From contig DAHUYG010000023.1 of the NCBI GenBank assembly GCA_027315315.1, positions 1 through 57,256 of the forward strand: a stretch of DNA of 57,256 bases. The letters run 5' to 3'. This DNA comes from Acidimicrobiaceae bacterium. Lineage in GTDB: Bacteria; Actinomycetota; Acidimicrobiia; Acidimicrobiales; RAAP-2. Positions 34,428-42,557 of the stretch are shown here, one piece after another. The stretch's first letter is position 1; the number at the start of each line of letters is the position of its first letter. The notes below the pieces were generated by a model. The model did not search any database, was not told where the DNA came from, and saw only the letters and a program-made list of their open reading frames with translations. The position numbers and the translations under genes are program-made.

Positions 34428-34712
34428 TCACGAGCGCACCAGGCGTTCGACCGCCTCGGTCGCCTCGCGCACCTTTGCGTCGGCGTCGGGACCGCCTGAG
34501 GCGATGGCGTTGCGGACACAGTGGTCGAGGTGGTCGCCGAGGAGCTGGACCGCCACGGCCTGAAGAGCCCGGGTGACGGCCGAGACCTGGGTCAGGATGT
34601 CGATGCAGTAGGCGTCCTCCTCGACCATGCGCTCGAGCCCCCGGACCTGTCCCTCGATCCGCCGAAGACGGCGCTGGACGTCGTCTTTGTGGCTCGTGTA
34701 GCCCCGTTCCAT
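34428..34712 (-). CDS. CsoR/RcnR-family metal-sensing repressor
   Basis: The 94-residue protein is a complete PF02583 domain: KDDVQRRLRRIEGQVRGLERMVEEDAYCIDILTQVSAVTRALQAVAVQLLGDHLDHCVRNAI. Cys in DAYCIDIL, His in DHLDHC and the second Cys give the W-X-Y-Z type C-H-C set of copper-sensing CsoR proteins. Metal binding releases the tetramer from its operator. A perfect TACCCC-CGT-GGGGTA palindrome lies just upstream of the ATG at 34712, so it controls itself and very likely the permease-YHS gene that follows. I chose this ATG over the GTG at 34751 because the latter would lie inside the operator. Confidence 0.92.
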   Translation of the reverse strand: MERGYTSHKDDVQRRLRRIEGQVRGLERMVEEDAYCIDILTQVSAVTRALQAVAVQLLGDHLDHCVRNAIASGGPDADAKVREATEAVERLVRS

Positions 34713-34729
34713 GCCCGCCCTCCCGCTGG

Positions 34730-34744
34730 TACCCCCGTGGGGTA
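34730..34744. promoter_or_regulatory. CsoR operator
   Basis: TACCCC-CGT-GGGGTA is a perfect inverted repeat, extended by AT on one side (GGGGTATAT). It fits the TA-CCCC...GGGG-TA form of CsoR boxes and lies 18-32 nt upstream of the csoR-type start codon, where bound protein would block transcription. Confidence 0.75.
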
Positions 34745-34887
34745 TATCCACGGTAGCCGAGACGCGGTCGGTCCTCCCCGCTTCGGCTGAGTACCGACTT
34801 GTGCGCCATGGGGCGGGCGCCCTTGGGCGTTTCCGGCCCGCTCCGAGGCGTGCTCACCCCCGCGGCCCGGGGTCCGCCCTTGGCGCC

Positions 34888-34919
34888 ACTGTCCCATTGT
34901 AGGCTTGTCCTATGACAGT
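34888..34919 (+). promoter_or_regulatory. Leaderless promoter and inverted repeat at the GntR gene
   Basis: ACTGTC (34888-34893) and GACAGT (34914-34919) form a perfect inverted repeat that spans the start codon at 34912. Between them an extended -10 (TGTAGGCT, hexamer TAGGCT at 34900-34905) puts the transcription start at or next to the A of ATG. YtrA-type repressors bind such sites to control themselves. Confidence 0.45.
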
Positions 34920-35400
34920 AGATAAAAGCCGAGACACCGTCGAGGGGAGCGCGGCCTCGCCGATCGCCTTCCGGTTAGACCCCTCCTCGGGGGTACCCAC
35001 GTACCTGCAGCTCGTCCAGCAGGTCGAGCACGCACTGCGACTCGGCTATCTGAAGAGGGGCGATCAGCTGCCCAAGGTCCGCGATGTCGTCGCCTCGCTC
35101 GCCATCAACCCGAACACCGTCCTGAAGGCGTATCGCGAGCTCGAGGTGAAGGGCCTGACGAGCGGGCGACCGGGACAGGGGACGTTCATCCAGGCGACAG
35201 TGAGCGAGGTCGCACTCCCGGAGCTGACCGGTCTTCGTCGGACGCTGCTGCGCTGGGTCGCCAGCGCCGGTGCGGCCGGTCTTGACCAGGACGGCATCGT
35301 CGCCCTCTTCGGGAGCGTGATGCGTGGTTTTTATGATCGCTCCCGCGGCGATGCGTCCGGCCGGGGAAGCGATCGCCCCCGGTCCGAGGGCGTCGCATGA
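34912..35400 (+). CDS. GntR-family regulator, YtrA subfamily
   Basis: The 162-residue protein has the winged-helix domain at residues about 25-95: GVPTYLQLVQQVEHALRLGYLKRGDQLPKVRDVVASLAINPNTVLKAYRELEVKGLTSGRPGQGTFI. The short C-terminal part (about 60 residues) lacks a ligand domain, which defines the YtrA subfamily that controls ABC transporter genes in its own operon. The next gene, overlapping as ATGA, is an ABC ATPase as expected, but it is broken. The gene seems to start leaderless. Confidence 0.9.
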   Translation: MTVDKSRDTVEGSAASPIAFRLDPSSGVPTYLQLVQQVEHALRLGYLKRGDQLPKVRDVVASLAINPNTVLKAYRELEVKGLTSGRPGQGTFIQATVSEVALPELTGLRRTLLRWVASAGAAGLDQDGIVALFGSVMRGFYDRSRGDASGRGSDRPRSEGVA

Positions 35401-35690
35401 ACATCGTCGAGGCCGAGGGGTTGGCGAAGCCCTCCGGCGCAACCCAGGCGCTGCGCGACTGCTCGCTCGCGATCCCCGAGGGGCGTGTCGCAGCACTCGT
35501 CGGCCCCAACGGCGCTGGGAAGAGCACGCCTTTGCATCTCTTGGTCGGCCTGTCGCAGCCCTCGAGCGGCCGGGCCCGCGTGCTCGGAGACCTTCCTCCG
35601 GGCTCGCCGGGCGCGACCCGGTGGCGCCAGGGCTTGGAGATCACTCGAGGTCCTGCGCCAAGGGCAAGAGGACCCTCGAGCTGGCGGGCG
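35397..35690 (+). pseudogene. Truncated ABC transporter ATP-binding gene
   Basis: The first about 75 codons are a good ABC ATPase start (NIVEAEGLAK, ALRDCSLAIPEGRVAALVGPNGAGKSTPLHLLVGL, SSGRARVLGDLP), in YtrB-like position after a YtrA-type regulator. After about 35620 the homology stops: no Q-loop, signature or Walker B is found in any frame, and the frame runs into antisense of the CBS gene. Note Pro where Leu is usual after GKST. The gene has lost its 3' two thirds, probably by deletion that brought the CBS gene close. Confidence 0.7.
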
Positions 35691-35718
35691 AGTGATTGCT
35701 TCGACCTCCTCCGGCGAG

Positions 35719-36135
35719 CTATTCGCTCAGGTCCTCGGCCTCCGCAGCGGCATAGGCACCGAGCAGGTCTCGGGCCGAGACGATGCCGACGAAGCGGCCC
35801 TCTTCTTCGACGAGGATGTGCCGCACGTAGTGGCTGAGCATCTCTTCGGCAACCTCGTTCACGGTGGACGTCATGTCGCACCAGATGAGCTCGGTGTGGG
35901 CGATCTCGATCGCCGTCGTGCGGGCAAGGTCCTTGCGCTGAGCGATCGCATGGATCAGGTCACGCTCGGTCACGATCCCGGCGACCCGTTCCTCGCCCAC
36001 GACGAGTGCGCCGATCTCGCCGGCGGCGAGGAGATCGGCAACCCCCTCGAGGTTCGCCTCGGGGCACACCCGCACGACGGACTCCTCGATCAGCTCGGAG
36101 ATGGGGAGCGAACCTCCCATGACGATGTCTGCCAT
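35719..36135 (-). CDS. CBS-domain pair protein
   Basis: The 138-residue protein has two CBS domains: CPEANLEGVADLLAAGEIGALVVGEERVAGIVTERDLIHAI, and MTSTVNEVAEEMLSHYVRHILVEEEGRFVGIVSARDLLGAY. GIVTERD and GIVSARD are the usual nucleotide-site loops. It is the third stand-alone CBS protein of the window and has the best copy of the 14-bp box 36 bp upstream, which argues that it belongs to the same stress response. Confidence 0.9.
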   Translation of the reverse strand: MADIVMGGSLPISELIEESVVRVCPEANLEGVADLLAAGEIGALVVGEERVAGIVTERDLIHAIAQRKDLARTTAIEIAHTELIWCDMTSTVNEVAEEMLSHYVRHILVEEEGRFVGIVSARDLLGAYAAAEAEDLSE

Positions 36136-36170
36136 GGCTCAACGATGTGGGATCACGCCCCGCTCGGACA

Positions 36171-36184
36171 GGGCCGAAGGTCCC
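36171..36184 (-). promoter_or_regulatory. Best DosR/OsdR-like box in the window
   Basis: Read on the minus strand this is GGGACCTTCGGCCC, a near-perfect palindrome (GGG-CC outer arms), 36 bp before the CBS start codon. DosR sites are GGGACTTNNGTCCC-like and streptomycete OsdR/DevR sites GGG(A/C)CCG..GGCCC-like. The gap beyond it (36185-36465) holds nothing else I can support. Confidence 0.6.
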
Positions 36185-36465
36185 CCTCGGGTCGCGCCCG
36201 GCCAGCCATGCATCGCCCCATGGGCCCCCGGGGTTGACCGAGCTCCTCGCCCGCAAGGCGAAGCTCCCGGTGATCGGACCGGCGAATCGCCCACGGCGGG
36301 CTGGTTCATCGGGATGGCGAAGTCGCCGGGGCCGGACATGAGTCCGAGCAGGGGCTGGACGAAGCGTCGGGCCACGGGCGCGCCGCTCCCGGCCGCCGCT
36401 TCACCACAGCGCGGGCCACGTCGAAACGACACCCGGGCCGGCTGAGGGACCGTCGGAGCAGGGTC

Positions 36466-37578
36466 ATGTCCTATCTTTCGAGGGTGCCTCAGACCGATCG
36501 TGTGCTCATGGGCCCGGGCCCCTCCAACCCCTACCCCGAGGTGATGGCCGCCTTCCTCCGACCCATGCTCGGGCATCTCGACCCGGAGTTCCTCGCGATC
36601 CTCGACGAGACAAGCGATCGGTTGCGCGCCGTCTTCCAGACCCAGAACCGGCTCACGTTCCCGATCAGCGGGACGGGGTCGGCCGGCATGGAGGCGGCGC
36701 TCGCGAACACGGTCGACGAAGGGGCGCCCGTGGTGGTGGGAGTCAACGGCATGTTCGGCGAGCGCATGTCCGAGATCGCTCGTCGACTCGGGGGCAATGT
36801 GATCCAGGTCGCGGCCCCTTGGGGCGAGCCCCTCGATCCCGACGAGGTGTTGCGCGCACACCCCTCTCCGTCGGTGATCGCAGTCGTGCACGCCGAGACC
36901 TCGACCGGTGTCCGCAACGACGTCGAGGCGATCGCCAGGGGGAAGGGCGACGCGCTCGTCGTGGCGGACACGGTGACCTCACTGGCCGGGATTCCCGTCG
37001 CGATCGACGATTGGGACATCGACGTGAGCTACAGCGGGACCCAGAAGTGCCTCGGGGTTCCGCCAGGACTCTCGCCCATTACCGTGTCGGATCGGGCCCG
37101 GAGTCGGTTCGTCGCAGATCGATCCACCTGGTATCTGGATCTGAGCCTGATTTCCGGCTATGTCGAGCAGCGAGCCGGTCGGGCCTATCACCACACCGCC
37201 CCGATCTCGATGGTGTTCGCGCTGCACGCCGGCCTTGGCGTCATCCTCGAGGAGGGGTTGGAGGCGTCGTGGCGCCGACACGAGGAATGTGGCCGACAGC
37301 TCCAAGCGGGCCTCGAGGAGTTGGGCCTCGCCCTGGTCGCGCCGGCGGCATGCCGACTGCCCCAGCTGACGACGGTCCACGTGCCCCGGTCGCTGCCAGC
37401 GGGGGTGTCGGAGGCCGACGTGCGACGAACTCTCCTCGAGCGATACGGGATCGAGATCGGCGCCGGGGTCGGCCCGATGGCTGGAACGGTGTGGCGGATT
37501 GGATGCATGGGCCACACAGCTCGACCTCGCAACGTCGAACTGCTCCTCGGTGCGCTGCGTGAGGTGATCGGCGGGTAG
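36466..37578 (+). CDS. Class V aminotransferase (alanine/serine-glyoxylate type)
   Basis: The 370-residue PLP enzyme starts MGPGPSNPYPEVMAAFLRPMLGHLDPEF, the signature of the alanine-glyoxylate/serine-glyoxylate aminotransferase group, and has FPISGTGSAGMEAAL, VVHAETSTGV, VVADTVTSLAGIPVAIDDW (Asp for the PLP ring) and the Lys in YSGTQKCLGVPPGLSPI. YHHTAPISMVFALH and the terminal RIGCMGHTA complete it. It moves amino groups to glyoxylate or a related 2-oxoacid. GH and CoA-pathway neighbours give no further hint; PucG-type ureidoglycine aminotransferase is another possibility. Confidence 0.88.
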   Translation: MSYLSRVPQTDRVLMGPGPSNPYPEVMAAFLRPMLGHLDPEFLAILDETSDRLRAVFQTQNRLTFPISGTGSAGMEAALANTVDEGAPVVVGVNGMFGERMSEIARRLGGNVIQVAAPWGEPLDPDEVLRAHPSPSVIAVVHAETSTGVRNDVEAIARGKGDALVVADTVTSLAGIPVAIDDWDIDVSYSGTQKCLGVPPGLSPITVSDRARSRFVADRSTWYLDLSLISGYVEQRAGRAYHHTAPISMVFALHAGLGVILEEGLEASWRRHEECGRQLQAGLEELGLALVAPAACRLPQLTTVHVPRSLPAGVSEADVRRTLLERYGIEIGAGVGPMAGTVWRIGCMGHTARPRNVELLLGALREVIGG

Positions 37579-37708
37579 GGCGGCTCCGGCTCGGCGAGTG
37601 GGAATCCGCCGGTCGCGCCTGGCGGAGCACATTCCGCCCGTCGCACGGTGTCGGTGGATCGGGCGCCCATCTGGCGCGACACTGCCCCGCACACGAGGAG
37701 GTGACGGG

Positions 37709-38200
37709 ATGCGACGGGGAACGACCGGGGAAGCCCGCCAGCACATCGAGAAGTCGCCCGAGGAGGTTTATGACCTCGTCTCGGACGTGACTCGGATGGG
37801 AGAGTGGAGCCCCGAGTGCGTCGGCGGTGAGTGGTTGGACGGGGCCACCGGACCGACCGTGGGGGCGAGGTTCCGAGGGCGGAACCGCCATGGACGAGCT
37901 CGTTGGTCCACCAAGCCCCGTGTCGTCGTTGCCGATCGAGGTCGGAAATTCGAGTTCGTGGTGCCGAGCCCCCTTGGTCGCGACAACACCCGGTGGACCT
38001 ACCGCTTCGAGCCGAGAGGGACTGGCACCGAGGTCATCGAGTCCTTCGAGATGCTGCGCGACCCACCCCTCGTCGCGCCGCTGCTCTACCGGTGGGGGAT
38101 GGGCGTCGACGATCGCCAGGCCGATCTCGAGGCCAACCTGCGAAGGTCGCTCGATGCGCTGAAGGTGGCGGCCGAGGGGGCACAGCGGAGCCCGAGCTGA
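37709..38200 (+). CDS. SRPBCC-family (polyketide cyclase/dehydrase-like) protein
   Basis: The 163-residue protein follows the START-like pattern: HIEKSPEEVYDLVSDVTRMGEWSPEC, VGARFRGRNRHGRARWSTKPRVVVADRGRKFEFVV, TRWTYRFEPRGTGTEVIESFEM and a C-terminal helix LEANLRRSLDALKVAA. Such proteins bind hydrophobic ligands in a helix-grip cavity; the ligand is unknown. GAGGAGGTG precedes the ATG at 37709. It is very common in actinobacteria. Confidence 0.85.
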   Translation: MRRGTTGEARQHIEKSPEEVYDLVSDVTRMGEWSPECVGGEWLDGATGPTVGARFRGRNRHGRARWSTKPRVVVADRGRKFEFVVPSPLGRDNTRWTYRFEPRGTGTEVIESFEMLRDPPLVAPLLYRWGMGVDDRQADLEANLRRSLDALKVAAEGAQRSPS

Positions 38201-38395
38201 GGGGGACCCGGCCACCTGGCGCCTGGGTCCGAGCTCCCGAGATCGCCTCGACCTTCGCCCTCGGCGCTCGCATATCGAAGGAGCCGCAGCCCGAGGCGGG
38301 GAAAGCCACTCAGGACCGACGAACGACGGGTGGTCCTGCCGCGACGGTCGGTATCGGCCCTGGCAACGCGGGGCCCCGAACGCAGGTCTTGGTCT

Positions 38396-40423
38396 TCACC
38401 GTGGCGGTGTCGGAGCATCCGGCCCGGGTGGCACCTCGACGGCGCCGAGCACGAGGACTTCGCCCGGTCCGAGGTTCGCGACCCCGGAGTGCCGGCCCCC
38501 CGCGAGGAGGTCCTCGCGCTCCGCTTCGCCGATATCCACCTGGCGCATGTCCTCGGCGTGGTTGATGAGGAAGAGGTGATCGCCCCGCTGGACCACCTCG
38601 ACTCCCGACGGGACCCGCGCCGCCGGGGACACGCCGGCTCGGGAAGCAGCGTGGGCCAGCACCTCGGCGGTGGTGGCGGGGTCCGGACTGGTGGCCATGT
38701 AGTAGGCGGCACCGAGCCCATGGTCGTGGACGGTCACCGCGGCCCCGCCCTCGAGGGGGCCGCTCGCGAGGCTGAGGAGGGCCTCGGCCCCACGGAGCTG
38801 GATCCGCTCCTCCCAGCGCCGAGCCGACGACGTCGCGGCCGCCAGGACACCGGTGAGCCGGTCGGTGGTGCCGGCCGGCATCGGCGCGAACTCCTCCACT
38901 GCGAGGCCGAGCATCTCCCGCCATGGAGCCGGATAGCCGCCCAGTTGGATCCGGTCGGCGGTGTCGACAACGGCCGAGAAGTAGGTCACGACCGCCACAC
39001 CGCCTCGCCTCACGTAGCCATCGATGTTGGCGGCCGTGCCGTCGCCCACGGAATAGAGCGCCGGGATCACCACCAGCGCGTAGGCCGACAGATCGGCCGC
39101 CGGGTGCGCGACGTCGACGACGAAGCCGGCCTCGAAGAGGGGTGTGTACAACTCGAGGAGGAGCGCCACCTGACGCACCTCCGCCGATGGATGTGAGTCC
39201 AGCTCGAGACCCCACCAACTCTCCCAGTCGAGCAGGACGGCGACCTCTGCCGGCACGGGCCGCCCCGCCACCGGGGCCAGGCGCACGAGATCCGCCCCGA
39301 GTGCGACGACCTCCCTCCACAGATGGGTGTCGGTGCCGGCGTGGGGGACCATCGCGCTGTGGAACTTCTCGGCACCGGCAGCCGACGCTCGCCACTGGAA
39401 CTGCAAGATCGCGTCGGCGCCTCGAGCCACCGCTTGCAGACTCCACCTTCGGTACTGGCCCCGCGACTTCGCGGCGTTGATGGGTCGCCAGTTGACCGCC
39501 CCAGGGGCTTGCTCCATGAGGTACCAGGGTCGGGGGCCGGCCAGCGAACGTGTGAGGTCGGCGACGAGGGCAGCTCCGATGTGCGCGTTGGGATCCGCCG
39601 GGTCCGGATAGCGGTCGACGGACACGACGTCCATCTCGGCCGCCCACCGCCAGCCGTCGACGGGACGGAACAGGCCCATGAGATTGGTGGTGACCGGCAC
39701 CTCGGGTGTCAGTTCGCGCAGGACGGCCTTCTCTGCCTGGTAACAAGCCAGCAGTTCGTCATTGCTGAAGCGGCGGTAGTCCAGGCGCTGGGCCGGATTG
39801 GGGAAGGTGGGGGCGATCCGTGGCGGGAGCACCTCGTCGAAGGATCGGTACCGCTGGCTCCAGAAGGCCGTGCCCCATGCTCGATTGAGCTCGTCGATGT
39901 CGCCGTAGCGGTCTTGCAGCCACGCCCGGAAGGCAGCGGCCGAGACGTCGCAGTAGCAGGCTGGCACGTGACAACCGAACTCGTTGCCGATGTGCCACAG
40001 CTCGAGTGCTGGGTGGCCGCCGTAGCGCCGCGCCATGCGCTCGACCAGATCGACGGCGGCCTCCCGGTAGACCGGCGAGCTCGGGCAGTAGTGCTGGCGT
40101 CCGCCCGGTGACAGCCGGACCCCCGCCGCGGTGACCGGGAGGATCTCGGGATGGGACGCGGCCAGCCACGGGGGAGGGGAGGCGGTTGCGGTGGCGAGAT
40201 CAACGCGCACTCCCGCTTGGTCCAAGAGGTCCAACACGCGGTCGAGCCAGCCCCCCTCGAGTTCCCGACCGGGACCACCCTGGAGTTCGCTCCATGCGAA
40301 CACGGCGACCGTCACGAGGTCCACTCCGGCCTCGGCCATCAGCGCCACGTCATCGGCCCACACCTCCTCGGGCCATTGTTCGGGGTTGTAGTCACCGCCG
40401 TATCGGATCCCGGAGCGCGGCAT
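38396..40423 (-). CDS. Glycoside hydrolase family 42 beta-galactosidase
   Basis: The 675-residue enzyme has the GH42 start IRYGGDYNPEQWPEEVWADDVALMAEAGVDLVTVAVFAW, the acid/base Glu in LWHIGNEFGCH, a Cys-rich loop (CHVPACYCD) that in this family is near the metal site, the nucleophile Glu in WYLMEQAPGAVNW and the trimerisation domain (VAVLLDWESWWGLEL). It cleaves beta-galactosides, often plant oligosaccharides, inside the cell. The ATG at 40423 is supported by the conserved start. Gaps on both sides (38201-38395 and 40424-40797) show no other gene. Confidence 0.95.
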   Translation of the reverse strand: MPRSGIRYGGDYNPEQWPEEVWADDVALMAEAGVDLVTVAVFAWSELQGGPGRELEGGWLDRVLDLLDQAGVRVDLATATASPPPWLAASHPEILPVTAAGVRLSPGGRQHYCPSSPVYREAAVDLVERMARRYGGHPALELWHIGNEFGCHVPACYCDVSAAAFRAWLQDRYGDIDELNRAWGTAFWSQRYRSFDEVLPPRIAPTFPNPAQRLDYRRFSNDELLACYQAEKAVLRELTPEVPVTTNLMGLFRPVDGWRWAAEMDVVSVDRYPDPADPNAHIGAALVADLTRSLAGPRPWYLMEQAPGAVNWRPINAAKSRGQYRRWSLQAVARGADAILQFQWRASAAGAEKFHSAMVPHAGTDTHLWREVVALGADLVRLAPVAGRPVPAEVAVLLDWESWWGLELDSHPSAEVRQVALLLELYTPLFEAGFVVDVAHPAADLSAYALVVIPALYSVGDGTAANIDGYVRRGGVAVVTYFSAVVDTADRIQLGGYPAPWREMLGLAVEEFAPMPAGTTDRLTGVLAAATSSARRWEERIQLRGAEALLSLASGPLEGGAAVTVHDHGLGAAYYMATSPDPATTAEVLAHAASRAGVSPAARVPSGVEVVQRGDHLFLINHAEDMRQVDIGEAEREDLLAGGRHSGVANLGPGEVLVLGAVEVPPGPDAPTPPR

Positions 40424-40797
40424 GCTTCATTCTCTCCGTGGTCGACCCCGATGGCCAGGAGCCTTGACACCTCTCGGCCGTTGGGAGTCGGCCCGAGGGT
40501 CGTGAGGCACCCATTTGGCACCACGTCTCGCGAGCGCCTGGGCATCTCTCACCGCTTCGGGTGGGCGGCGGCAGCGACGACTCTGCCACTTCCGAGGTCG
40601 TCGATCGACGTCGGATAAAACTGATCACAGGCACCTCGTGCCGCGACATCCACCAAGTCGCGGCCCCGCGTCCCGAAGGCTGGCCGGTGCCGAGTTGTCT
40701 CTCCCGGGTCGATCCACGCGAGGCTGCAAGGCAAGCTTTGGCCAGGGTCGCCGGGCGTCGGCGCGAGGGGTGAGACCAGGGGAGGCGGGAAGAGCAC

Positions 40798-42435
40798 ATG
40801 GGGCCCGAACACGGGTGGAATCTGGCCGATGTCTGGGAGATCGCAGCTGCGGTGGTCCCGGATCGGATCGCGCAGGGCCAGGGTGCGAGGACGACGACCT
40901 GGCGGGAATACGACCAACGGGCGGAAGCCCTGGCAACCGACTTCCTGGAAGCGGGGCTCGGCCGTCAATCCAAGGTCGCGGCGTACCTCTACAGCTGCCC
41001 CGAGTACATGGAGGTGTACTACGCGGCACTGAAGGGCGCCTTCGTCCCACTCAATGTCAATTACCGGTACGGCCCGGAGGAGGTGCGCTACATCCTCGAC
41101 GATGCCGACGCCGAGGCCGTCGTCTTCCACGCCACCTTCACGCCGACGCTCGAGGAGATCCGAAGCCGGTTGCCGAAGGTGCGGCGCTGGTACGTCGTGG
41201 CCGATGGGGAGGACGCCCCGGAGTGGGCCGTCCCCTACGAGGACGTCGCGAGCCGCACCGGGGCCAGGCTGGAGACACCCTGGTCAAGGTCGGGGGACGA
41301 TCTGATTTTGCTCTACACGGGCGGGACGACGGGAATGCCGAAGGGGGTGATGTGGGAGCAGAACGAGCTGTTCCAAGTCATCGGTGGCGGTGGCGACCTG
41401 ATCCGGGCGAACGGTCCAGTCGAGAGCCTCGACGAGCTCCGAAAGCGCTTCGAGTCCCAAGTCGACGAACCTCCCTACACGGTGTTGCCTGCGTGCCCAT
41501 TGATGCACGGGACCGGTCAGTTCAGCGCGTTCATCGCGTTCAACGCGGCGGGGACGGTCGTGACCCAGGAGGGTCGCCACTTCGACCCTGCCGAGCTCTG
41601 GCGGACGATCGACCGATTCGGCGTCTCGGCAGTCGCCATCGTGGGAGACGCCTTCGCAAGGCCGCTGCTCGCCGACCTGGAACTTCACCGTGGCGACTAC
41701 GACCTGTCGTCGTTGCGGCTCCTCGTGTCCTCCGGGGTCATGTGGAGCCACGCCACCAAGGAAGGACTGTTGCGGCATCTGCCTAACGTCATTGTTCTGG
41801 ACACGCTCGGGTCGTCCGAGGCCGTCGGCATGGGGGCCAGCGTGTCGTCCACGGGCAATGCGGCAGAGACCGCCGAGTTCAGGCTCGGAACCGCGGTCCG
41901 GGTGCTCGGGCCCGACGACCGGGACGTCGAGCCCGGCAGCGACGTGCCCGGACTTGTGGCGGTCCCGGGGCACGTTCCGCTCGGGTATTACAAGGATCCG
42001 GAAAAGTCGGCCCAGACGTTCCGGACGATCGATGGGGTCCGCTACTCAGTCCCGGGGGACCTCGCCTTGGTGCGCGCCGATGGGAGCATCGAGCTGCTCG
42101 GGCGGAGCTCGGCCGTCATCAACACTGGAGGCGAGAAGGTCTTCGCTGAGGAGGTGGAGGAGGTGATCAAGCTTGTCCCAGGCGTCCGCGACGCCGTCTG
42201 CGTCGGAGTGCCCGACGAGCGCTTCGGACAAGCGGTCACCGCCGTCGTGGAGCTCGACCTCGGCACGCAGCTCGAGCTGGCCGCGCTGCGGGCGTTTGTC
42301 TCCGAGCGGCTTGCTGCATACAAGGCGCCGCGATATCTGCTCGTCGTCGAGAGCATCGCGAGATCCCCGTCGGGGAAGGTCGACTACGGCCAGCTCCGCG
42401 CCCTGGCCGAAGCCAATGCCAGCGGGGGAGGGTGA
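40798..42435 (+). CDS. Acyl-CoA synthetase (AMP-forming)
   Basis: The 545-residue ligase has all ANL-family motifs: P-loop ILLYTGGTTGMPKGVMW, LPACPLMHGTGQ, the A5-like LDTLGSSEAVGMG, YSVPGDLALVRADG (Asp for ribose), LLGRSSAVINTGGEKVFAEEVE and the C-terminal Lys in RSPSGKVDYGQL. It activates a carboxylic acid with ATP to acyl-AMP and then CoA ester. The long insertion after the P-loop (VIGGGGDLIRANGPVESLDELRKRF) is typical of actinobacterial FadD-like enzymes acting on large or steroid-side-chain acids; the substrate is not determined. GGGGAGGCGGG precedes the ATG. Confidence 0.93.
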   Translation: MGPEHGWNLADVWEIAAAVVPDRIAQGQGARTTTWREYDQRAEALATDFLEAGLGRQSKVAAYLYSCPEYMEVYYAALKGAFVPLNVNYRYGPEEVRYILDDADAEAVVFHATFTPTLEEIRSRLPKVRRWYVVADGEDAPEWAVPYEDVASRTGARLETPWSRSGDDLILLYTGGTTGMPKGVMWEQNELFQVIGGGGDLIRANGPVESLDELRKRFESQVDEPPYTVLPACPLMHGTGQFSAFIAFNAAGTVVTQEGRHFDPAELWRTIDRFGVSAVAIVGDAFARPLLADLELHRGDYDLSSLRLLVSSGVMWSHATKEGLLRHLPNVIVLDTLGSSEAVGMGASVSSTGNAAETAEFRLGTAVRVLGPDDRDVEPGSDVPGLVAVPGHVPLGYYKDPEKSAQTFRTIDGVRYSVPGDLALVRADGSIELLGRSSAVINTGGEKVFAEEVEEVIKLVPGVRDAVCVGVPDERFGQAVTAVVELDLGTQLELAALRAFVSERLAAYKAPRYLLVVESIARSPSGKVDYGQLRALAEANASGGG

Positions 42436-42557
42436 CCCCCCTCGCTTCCCGCATCTCGGAGGTTGCGGCTTGAGGACCATGCAGTAGTTCGGCGGACCCC
42501 CGGCTGCCTGACGCCCCAAGACGTCCCAGCCGCCGACCGATGGGGGCGTCGCCTCGG

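Noticed and set aside
35485..36237. A long plus-strand frame joining the ABC relic and the region over the CBS gene
   Set aside because: Only chance continuation; the minus-strand CBS gene is well supported and the plus frame has no motif.
40424..40797. LacI-type operator (TCTCGCGAGC) between the GH42 and acyl-CoA synthetase genes
   Set aside because: The palindrome is short, no LacI-family gene is nearby, and such sequences are frequent in GC-rich DNA.
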